Below are positions 23,922 to 30,915 of a stretch of 49,975 nt of DNA, piece after piece (the first letter of the stretch is position 1; each line of letters opens with the position of its first letter). Made by a program: the position numbers and the translations under genes. The notes under the pieces were generated by a model, which saw only the letters and a program-made list of their open reading frames with translations, ran no database searches and had not been told where the DNA came from. This DNA comes from Verrucomicrobiaceae bacterium (lineage in GTDB: Bacteria > Verrucomicrobiota > Verrucomicrobiia > Verrucomicrobiales > Verrucomicrobiaceae): contig CANIBP010000050.1 in the NCBI GenBank assembly GCA_947466075.1, forward strand, positions 1-49,975. Reading direction: 5' to 3'.

Positions 23922-25175
23922 ATGAACCCGAACCTCGCTCTCTCCACCCGTCGCCATTTCCTGCGCGGCGTCGGCATCACGCTCAGTCTCCCGTGGCTGG
24001 AGTCGCTCGGCGGCATCCTGCACGCCGCCGACGTGGAAAAGGAGCCGCGCCGCCTGCTCCTCGTCTGTTTGCCGCTCGGCATCTTTCGCGATGCCCTCAT
24101 CCCGAAGCAGGCCGGCAACGGCTACGAGGCCACCGAGTATCTCACCGCGCTCCAGGACTTCCGCGACCAGTTCACCGTCATCTCCGGCCTCGAACATCCA
24201 GGCGTTGGCGGTGGTCATGCCTCGCAGCCGCGCATCTTCACCGGCGTCCCTTCTGCCGAGCGCAACCGCCGCTCGCTCGACCAGCATGTCGCCGCCAGAC
24301 TCGGCCAGCACACGCGCTTCGACACGCTCACGCTCAGCGCCGGGGCCAATGACTTCAGTTGGACCGACAGCGGCAGCATGGTGCCAGCCGAGAAAAACGT
24401 CGCCGATGCCTTCGCGAAACTTTTCGCCGAAGAAGGCGCGACCAACAAAACCAAAGTCCTGCGTGAAATCGGACGCGGCAGAAGCATCCTCGACTTCGTG
24501 CTCGACGAGGCCAGCGACCTCCGTCCGCGCCTCTCCAAGCGCGACCAGGACAAGCTGGAGGAATACTTCGAGTCCGTCCGCGCCACCGAAAAGCGCCTCG
24601 TGAAGTCCGAGGAGTGGATGCACACGCCGAAGCCCCAGGTTGGCGTCAAAGCACCCGCGCCCTTCGCGCCGGACGAAATCATCACCAACATGCGCAACGT
24701 CTGCGACCTCACTTACCTCGCCTTCAAGACCGACTCCACACGCGTCATCACCTTCGGCTATTTCCGCCAGGACACTGTCGCCGTGCCCGGCGTCAAAGTC
24801 GGCTACCACAACCTCTCCCACCACGGCCAGGACGAAGGCAACATCGCCCAGCTCAAGCGCGTCGAACGCGCCTTCTTCGACGAGCTGAAAACGCTGCTCA
24901 CCAACCTCAAGAACGCCAAAGAAGGCGACTCCAACCTGCTCGCCCGCACCACCATCGTCATCACCTCGAATCTCGGCAGCGGCTCCAGCCACAGCAACAA
25001 AGACCTCCCCGTCCTCCTCGCCGGAGGCCGCTTCCAACACGGGCAGCACCTCGCCCTCGCACCCGGCACCGTCCCGCTGAGCAATCTCTACCTCAGCGTC
25101 CTGCACCAGCTCGGCATGGACGACAAGTCCTTCGGCACCTCCACCGGGACGCTGAAGGGGTTGGAACTAACATAA
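23922..25175 (+). CDS. Tat-exported DUF1552 (HXXSHH) protein, pair C
   Basis: A 417-residue protein starting at ATG 23922; the TTG at 23910 in the same frame is unlikely. The Tat signal is TRRHFLRG followed by LSLPWLESL. The canonical motif is H296-N-L-S-H-H301 in GYHNLSHHGQD. The C-terminus has ARTTIVITSNLGSGSSHSNKDLPVLLAGG and a FGTSTGTLKGLE tail. It is closely similar to the pair A protein. Its stop lies 10 bp before the pair D cytochrome start, so pairs C and D form one uninterrupted four-gene run. Confidence 0.9.
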   Translation: MNPNLALSTRRHFLRGVGITLSLPWLESLGGILHAADVEKEPRRLLLVCLPLGIFRDALIPKQAGNGYEATEYLTALQDFRDQFTVISGLEHPGVGGGHASQPRIFTGVPSAERNRRSLDQHVAARLGQHTRFDTLTLSAGANDFSWTDSGSMVPAEKNVADAFAKLFAEEGATNKTKVLREIGRGRSILDFVLDEASDLRPRLSKRDQDKLEEYFESVRATEKRLVKSEEWMHTPKPQVGVKAPAPFAPDEIITNMRNVCDLTYLAFKTDSTRVITFGYFRQDTVAVPGVKVGYHNLSHHGQDEGNIAQLKRVERAFFDELKTLLTNLKNAKEGDSNLLARTTIVITSNLGSGSSHSNKDLPVLLAGGRFQHGQHLALAPGTVPLSNLYLSVLHQLGMDDKSFGTSTGTLKGLELT

Positions 25176-25185
25176 TCCGCTTTTG

Positions 25186-27597
25186 ATGCCCCGCGCCCTG
25201 TTCATCGGCTTTGTCTTTCTAGCGGTCTGTTCCGTCCTCGCGGCGGAGCCGTTTCGCGCGTCTGAATTCGATCAAAAGGTGCTGCCGATGGTCGAGCGCT
25301 ACTGCCTCGGCTGCCACGACGCCGCCACCGCCGAGGGTGACTTCGATCTGGAGTCTTTCCTCACGCCCGCTGCGATGCTCGCGAATCGCAAACCTTGGGA
25401 AAAAGTGGTCAAGCAGCTCAAGGCCGATGCGATGCCGCCGGATGGCAAGAAGCGGCCCGCCGGTGCCCAGCGCGACGAAGTCATCGCGTGGCTGGAGCGG
25501 GCGCTCATTCATGTGGATCCCTCCAAGCCGGTGCCGCCGGGCCGTGTCACCGCGAGGCGGCTCAATCGCACCGAATACAACCACACCATCCGCGACCTTT
25601 TCGGCGTGTCGCTGAAACTCGCGGACGAGTTCGCCGGGGACGATGTGGGCTACGGCTTCGACAACATCGGCGATGTGCTCAGCATCTCGCCACTGCGCAT
25701 GGAGCAGTATCTCAACGCCGCCGAGCAACTCACCGCCATCCTGCTCGGCAAGACGGACGCGCCGCCTTACGACGAGTTCAGCGAGGCCGTCTTTTTCCAG
25801 TTCAACAAGAAGCCCCGCAACGCGAGCGACCGCGGCTGGGAAGTCGTGCCGGAGGGACAACTCTGGCTCGACTTCGAGCTGCCCGCGCCCGGTGAGTATG
25901 AGATCAAACTCTACGCCTGGGGCGTGGAGAAGCCGGAGGAAAAGGACCGGAGCAACAACGAGCGCTGGCTGGAAAAGGACTATCCGCTCGACCCGAAAGC
26001 CCGCCCCGTGGTCGAGGCGACCTTGCTGTGCGACGACCAACTCATCGGCCACGTCCCAGTGCAGCCCGGCAATGGCACCACCGCCAGTCGCCAGATTTAC
26101 ACGCTGCGATTCACCGCGCAGGCGGGCGTGCACACCATCCGCGTGCATCATCGCTTCCCGCGCGAGTTCACACCGGAGCAAATCGCCGCGCATTTGGAAA
26201 AGCCGCTGCTCGCTCCGCGTCTCGGTGTGCGGCGTGTGGCCTTGCGCGGGCCGTTGCAATTTGGCGCGGCGAAACTGGCTCCAGCGCACGAGGCCTTGCT
26301 GAAAACGCGGCCCGCTTCCGGCCTCAGCGAAAGCGCGGCGGCGGAGAAAATCCTCCGCGCCATCGGCGACCGCGCCTTTCGTCGGCCTTTGAAAGCGGAT
26401 GAGCTGAAGGACCTGCTGCGCTTCGTCGAAACGAGGCGAGGTGCGGGCGATGACTTCGAGCGCGCCGTCGAACTCGCCGTGCAGACCATGCTCGTCTCGC
26501 CGAAGTTCTTGTTCCGCCTCGACAACGTCGAACTCCCGCCGGGGAAGGACGACATCGCTCCGCTGGGCGACTACGCGCTGGCCTCGCGGCTCTCGTATTT
26601 TCTCACTGCATCCATGCCGGATGACACGCTGCTCGACCTCGCCGCCAAAGGCACGCTGCACGAGCAGCAGACTCTCGTGGCCCAGGTGGAGCGCCTTCTC
26701 GTCGAGCCGCGAGGGGCCGCGTTCACCGAGGCGTTCTTCGGCCAATGGCTGGGCCTGCGCAAAGTGCCGGAGGTCATGATGGACCGCGGGACATTCAAGA
26801 CCTTCAGCACGGAGTTGAAGGACGACTTGCGCCGAGAGACCACGATGTTCGTCGAGTCCATCGTGCGGGAGAACCGGCCCGCGCTGGAGTTGCTGACCGC
26901 CGACTATTCATTTCTCAACGGACGACTCGCCACCTTCTACGGCATCCCGGGCATTGATCGCAAAGCGGAGTTTCAGCGCGTTTCGCTGCAAGGCACTCCG
27001 CGCCAGGGAGTGCTCACGCACGGCAGCCTGCTGATGCTCACCTCGTATCCGAACCGCACCTCGCCCACGCGTCGTGGCGCTTGGATTCTCGAAACCATCC
27101 TCGGCGAAGAACCGCCGCCGCCACCGCCGAACGTCCCCGAACTCGAACAAACCCGCGCCGCCGCGCCAAATCTGAGCCTGCGCGAGCAACTCGTGCAGCA
27201 TCGCGTCAATCCGACCTGCGTCTCCTGCCACCGCACGATGGACGCCATCGGCTTTGGCTTGGAAAACTTCGACGGCATCGGCAAATGGCGGGACCAGGAC
27301 CAGGGGCGGCCCATTGATGCCAGTGGCGATTTGCCGGGCGGCAAAGCCTTCAAGTCACCGCAGGAACTGATCGGCATCCTTGCCCGCCGCGACGAAGATT
27401 TCGTCCGGCATCTCAGCGGCAAGCTCCTCACCTTTGCGCTCGGACGCGGCGTCGAATACTACGACCGCGTGGCGCTGGATGAAATCGTCCGCAAAACCAA
27501 GCCGGGCGGCTTTCGCTTCCGTGACCTCGTGCGCGAGGTCGCCCTGAGCCGTCCGTTTCTTTTCACGCAAACTCAAAGTCACGACTCACAGCCATGA
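25186..27597 (+). CDS. PSD/PSCyt multidomain c-type cytochrome (DUF1592 family), pair D
   Basis: An 803-residue protein starting at ATG 25186 (an in-frame TTG precedes it). The signal peptide MPRALFIGFVFLAVCSVLAAE contains LAVC, a weak lipobox-like match, but an ordinary cut after LAA seems more likely. Heme motif 1 is C40-x-x-C43-H44 (YCLGCHDAAT) and heme motif 2 is C678-x-x-C681-H682 (TCVSCHRTMDAIG). DUF1587 (RRLNRTEYNHT), an insert with GEYEIKLYAWGVEKPEEKD, DUF1595 (DRAFRRP), DUF1592 (SRLSYFLTASMP), DUF1588 and DUF1585 follow in order. The stop overlaps the partner's start by 4 bp (ATGA), the tightest coupling of the four pairs. Confidence 0.9.
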   Translation: MPRALFIGFVFLAVCSVLAAEPFRASEFDQKVLPMVERYCLGCHDAATAEGDFDLESFLTPAAMLANRKPWEKVVKQLKADAMPPDGKKRPAGAQRDEVIAWLERALIHVDPSKPVPPGRVTARRLNRTEYNHTIRDLFGVSLKLADEFAGDDVGYGFDNIGDVLSISPLRMEQYLNAAEQLTAILLGKTDAPPYDEFSEAVFFQFNKKPRNASDRGWEVVPEGQLWLDFELPAPGEYEIKLYAWGVEKPEEKDRSNNERWLEKDYPLDPKARPVVEATLLCDDQLIGHVPVQPGNGTTASRQIYTLRFTAQAGVHTIRVHHRFPREFTPEQIAAHLEKPLLAPRLGVRRVALRGPLQFGAAKLAPAHEALLKTRPASGLSESAAAEKILRAIGDRAFRRPLKADELKDLLRFVETRRGAGDDFERAVELAVQTMLVSPKFLFRLDNVELPPGKDDIAPLGDYALASRLSYFLTASMPDDTLLDLAAKGTLHEQQTLVAQVERLLVEPRGAAFTEAFFGQWLGLRKVPEVMMDRGTFKTFSTELKDDLRRETTMFVESIVRENRPALELLTADYSFLNGRLATFYGIPGIDRKAEFQRVSLQGTPRQGVLTHGSLLMLTSYPNRTSPTRRGAWILETILGEEPPPPPPNVPELEQTRAAAPNLSLREQLVQHRVNPTCVSCHRTMDAIGFGLENFDGIGKWRDQDQGRPIDASGDLPGGKAFKSPQELIGILARRDEDFVRHLSGKLLTFALGRGVEYYDRVALDEIVRKTKPGGFRFRDLVREVALSRPFLFTQTQSHDSQP

Positions 27598-28904
27598 ACT
27601 ATCGCTCCACATCACGACGCACCTTCTTGCGCGGCCTCGGTGCCACGATGGGCCTGCCCTTCCTCGAATCCCTCCACGCGGCGACTGCGTCGGCAAAGCC
27701 ACCGCTGCGCTTCGGCTGGATTTTCTTTCCCAACGGCATGGTGCGCGACTTTTGGACGCCAAAGGGCGAGGGCCGCGATTTCCAGTTCAACCAGACCAAC
27801 GCCGCGCTCGCTCCCGTGCGCGACCACGTCACGCTCATCGGCAATCTGGCCCATGACAAGGCTCGCGAGAATGGCGACGGCGGCGGTGCCCATGCTCGCA
27901 ATGGTGCGACTTATCTCACCGCCGTGCAGGCGAAGAAAACCGGCGGCAAGGACATCCACACTGGCATTTCCATCGACCAAGTCATCGCCAACCAACTCGG
28001 CCAGCACACGCGCCTGCCCTCGCTGGAGCTCGGCACAGAGCCGAGCCGCAAAGAGGGCCGCTGCGACTCCGGCTACAGTTGCATCTACATGTCGAACATC
28101 TCCTGGCGCAGCGCTACGCAGCCCAGCGGCATCGAGATCAATCCACGCCGCGCCTTTGACCGCCTTTTCGGAGCCAGCGGCAGCGAGGGCGAACGTTTCC
28201 GCGCCCGATCCGCCGCGCGACAGAGCGTGCTCGACTTCGTCGCCGACGACGCGAAGCGCCTCCAGCGGCAGGTCAGCGGCAGCGACCGCCGCAAACTCGA
28301 CGAGTATTTTGAAAGTGTCCGCGCTGTGGAAAAACAGATCGATCAAATGGCCAGCCTGCCGCCCATCGAAGTGCCAGGCACCAGCCGTCCCGAGGCCGAC
28401 CCCGCCGACACCGTGAAGCGCATCCGCCTCATGTATGACCTCATGGCATTGGCCTATCAAACCGATGCCACGCGCGTCATCACCTTCATGACGGCCAATG
28501 CGCAGACCAACCGCGTCTATGACCACCTCGGCATCACCTCCGGCCATCATCAGCTCACCCACAGCAACGGCCAGGACGCCGAGATTCAAAAGATCGACCG
28601 CTTCATGACCGAGGAGTTCGCCCGCTTTGTCGGCAGACTGCAAAGCATCCCCGAGGGCGACGGCACGCTGCTCGACAACTGCCTCATCACCTTCGGCAGC
28701 GCCATGGGTGATGGCCGCAAGCACGACCACGGCGACCTGCCCTGCGTCGTGGCTGGTCACGCCGGTGGCGCCCTCACCGGCGGCCGCTACCTGCGCATGA
28801 AGGACGAGACGCCCATGGCGAATCTCTTCGTCACCACCGCCCAACTCGCCGGAACCAAACTCGACCGCTTCGGCGACAGCACTGGCGCACTCGCGCTCGG
28901 GTGA
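27594..28904 (+). CDS. Tat-exported DUF1552 protein with altered HXXSHH motif, pair D
   Basis: A 436-residue protein overlapping the pair D cytochrome by 4 bp. The Tat signal is SRRTFLRG with GLPFLESLH. The expected HXXSHH site reads H319-Q-L-T-H-S324, so Ser became Thr and the last His became Ser. The C-terminal block LDNCLITFGSAMGDGRKHDHGDLPCVVAGH still fits the family. If the motif binds a metal or cofactor, this copy may bind it differently. It ends the run of co-directional module genes; the next gene is 147 bp away, across a tandem repeat and a change in base pattern. Confidence 0.88.
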   Translation: MNYRSTSRRTFLRGLGATMGLPFLESLHAATASAKPPLRFGWIFFPNGMVRDFWTPKGEGRDFQFNQTNAALAPVRDHVTLIGNLAHDKARENGDGGGAHARNGATYLTAVQAKKTGGKDIHTGISIDQVIANQLGQHTRLPSLELGTEPSRKEGRCDSGYSCIYMSNISWRSATQPSGIEINPRRAFDRLFGASGSEGERFRARSAARQSVLDFVADDAKRLQRQVSGSDRRKLDEYFESVRAVEKQIDQMASLPPIEVPGTSRPEADPADTVKRIRLMYDLMALAYQTDATRVITFMTANAQTNRVYDHLGITSGHHQLTHSNGQDAEIQKIDRFMTEEFARFVGRLQSIPEGDGTLLDNCLITFGSAMGDGRKHDHGDLPCVVAGHAGGALTGGRYLRMKDETPMANLFVTTAQLAGTKLDRFGDSTGALALG

Positions 28905-28952
28905 GCGAACCATCTCCCCGTCATGAGGAGGTCCTCCGATTTCTGTTCCAAG

Positions 28953-29002
28953 GTAATTGATTCATCTGTCATCCAAAGTAATTGATTCATCTGTCATCGC
29001 CA
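28953..29002 (+). repeat. 25-bp tandem direct repeat, two copies
   Basis: Copies at 28953-28977 and 28978-29002 share the first 21 bases, starting GTAATTGATTCATCTGTCAT. The sequence just upstream (CTGTTCCAAG) also resembles the junction between the copies (CTGTCATCCAAA), hinting at a third partial unit. It is AT-richer than its surroundings and lies between the DUF1552 gene and the glycosidase-like gene. Nearby 28927-28937 is a short GGAGG-T-CCTCC palindrome. No promoter could be assigned in 28905-29051. Confidence 0.85.
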
Positions 29003-29051
29003 CGCACCCCTTCAGTCGGCGTCGGCCCATCCCAACATCACTTCTTCCGTC

Positions 29052-30845
29052 ATGAGCCAGAACAAGAACTTCACTCGTCGCGCTTTTGCGCAGGCATCGC
29101 TCGCCGGCTGCGCGGGCCTGGTCGCGCTACCGGGTGCCAACGGCGAGCCCGCCTCTGCGCCTGCCACCAGTTCTGAAACGGACGCCACGCTTCAGGGGAA
29201 TGCCAATTCCCAGGTGGACTTCCTTGATCGGCGCTGGGTCGAGCACACCTATTTTCTCACCCGCAAGGTGTATCAGCCGGAGCGGGTTTCGCCGGAACCG
29301 GTCATTCCCGACACGAGTCGCGGTCCGATCAGCGTGGCGGAGAAAAAGTCGGACGGCCCCGCGCGCGAACGGGAGGACGAGGGCACTCCGCGCGTGCTGG
29401 CGGCACGAGCCAAGGATCCGGGCTGGGGAGCCAGTCCGGCTTCGGCGATGGGAACGGTGCTGCCGACCAAGGATGGTTTGGTGATGTATTATGCCTCGCC
29501 GCTCCGGAAGGAAAACCCGAACGGCTCGCTCATCGGCTACGACAAGGTCATTCGCTATGCCGTGTCGGCTGACGGGCGCCATTTTGAACAACCGGTGCTG
29601 GATTTGTGCGAGTTCAGGGGCTCCCGTCGCAACAACATCGTCATCGGCATGAATCAGGTGGACGCCCGCGGGGTGCCTTTGAGCGGGGCGACCGGCTGCT
29701 CCGGCTTCTCCATCCTCGATGCCACCCTCCAGCCCGTGCCGCATGCCCGCGGGCGCTACACGGCGCTCTTTGGGACCAGCGTGCCGAAACGCGGCGGCGG
29801 GCTTTCCCTGGCCTGGTCCGACGACGGCCTGCACTGGAACGCCTACCCGGAGAATCCGCTCACGCCCGCGAGCGACACGTTCTGCAATTTTCACTACGAC
29901 CCGCGCACCCAGCGCTATGCCATCTACATCCGGCCCACATCCCGGCCGGACGGTCGCCGGGCCGGGCCGGCGGGCGTGCGCTCGCTCCTGTCGCGGATCG
30001 AGAGCACCGACCTGATCCATTGGGACAATGAGCGGGTCGTGTTCGACACCGACGAGGCCGACGCACCGGCGCAGGGCACGGTCAGCGCGAGCCGCAAAGA
30101 CAGCCTGACGGAAGTGCCGCGCGGCCGCGATCTCGTTTGCTATGGGATGACGGTGACGCCGCACCAGAATGGGTTCATCGGCCTGGCTCAGATCTATGAC
30201 ACGACGAATGGTCATATGTGGGTCGAACTCGCGCACAGCTACGACGGCGTGGACTGGCGCCGGGAACCGCGGCGGGAGCCCCTGATACCGCTCGGCCCCG
30301 CCGGCGCGTGGGACAGCGGCATGGTCGGTTACGTCGCGGCCGGAAGCCCGGCCGCAATCGGTGACGACTGGTTCATTTACTACACGGGAAACAACTGGAC
30401 CCACCATTTCGACGTCACGGCCCTGCCGGAGCGCGGACGCATGTGGCAGATCGGCGGCGTCCGGCTGAAACGGGGCCGGCTCGTCGGCTACACGACCGGT
30501 GGTGCCGGAGCGGAGCCTTCGCGCATCGCGCCGGGCCGAACCGTGCCGACGGCATGGGCGACTCGAGGCGAATTACTGACACGACCCTTCACCTTCAACG
30601 CCACCGAGATCCAGCTCAATGCCGATGCCGGTCGCGGCCGGATCATCGCCGAAATCTGCGATGCCAATGGCAAGTCACTCCCTGGCTACAGTCAGGATCA
30701 GGCAGTGGCAATGCAGCAGCAGGACGGCGTTCGATTGCCCCTGACCTTCGGCGCTGGTGCCAAGGTCTCCAGCCTGCGTGGCAAAACCATCCGGCTCCGA
30801 CTGCACCTGGAGTCGGCCGCGGTGTTCGGGATGTCCTTTGCTTAG
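29052..30845 (+). CDS. Tat-exported five-bladed-propeller glycosidase-like protein (GH32/43-like fold)
   Basis: A 597-residue protein. The N-terminus NFTRRAFAQASLAGC combines a twin-arginine motif with a lipobox-like LAGC (C20), so it may be a Tat-exported lipoprotein. Residues about 100-480 show repeated propeller strands: YYASPLRKENPNG, LSLAWSDDGLHWNAYPENPL, FHYDPRTQRYAIYIRP, ELAHSYDGVDWRREPR and DDWFIYYTGNNW. This is the pattern of uncharacterised planctomycete/verrucomicrobial glycosyl-hydrolase-like proteins related to GH32/GH43. A C-terminal beta-sandwich follows (about 515-597, FTFNATEIQLNADAGRGRI). Catalytic acids cannot be assigned with confidence. The DNA is richer in GATC than the genes to its left. 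It ends with TAG. Confidence 0.75.
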   Translation: MSQNKNFTRRAFAQASLAGCAGLVALPGANGEPASAPATSSETDATLQGNANSQVDFLDRRWVEHTYFLTRKVYQPERVSPEPVIPDTSRGPISVAEKKSDGPAREREDEGTPRVLAARAKDPGWGASPASAMGTVLPTKDGLVMYYASPLRKENPNGSLIGYDKVIRYAVSADGRHFEQPVLDLCEFRGSRRNNIVIGMNQVDARGVPLSGATGCSGFSILDATLQPVPHARGRYTALFGTSVPKRGGGLSLAWSDDGLHWNAYPENPLTPASDTFCNFHYDPRTQRYAIYIRPTSRPDGRRAGPAGVRSLLSRIESTDLIHWDNERVVFDTDEADAPAQGTVSASRKDSLTEVPRGRDLVCYGMTVTPHQNGFIGLAQIYDTTNGHMWVELAHSYDGVDWRREPRREPLIPLGPAGAWDSGMVGYVAAGSPAAIGDDWFIYYTGNNWTHHFDVTALPERGRMWQIGGVRLKRGRLVGYTTGGAGAEPSRIAPGRTVPTAWATRGELLTRPFTFNATEIQLNADAGRGRIIAEICDANGKSLPGYSQDQAVAMQQQDGVRLPLTFGAGAKVSSLRGKTIRLRLHLESAAVFGMSFA

Positions 30846-30915
30846 GATTCGGTGACCGACCGCCGTTTTGAAAATCACTCTGTCTTCACGCCAGCCAGTT
30901 CCCATCGTGACCCTC

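Noticed and set aside
25186..25260. Lipoprotein signal (LAVC) in the pair D cytochrome
   Set aside because: The cysteine lies in the hydrophobic core, followed by a better signal peptidase I site after LAA; the other three paralogues have no lipobox.
28927..28937. GGAGG-T-CCTCC palindrome as a terminator for the pair D operon
   Set aside because: The stem is five base pairs with a one-base centre that cannot form a loop, and no T run follows.
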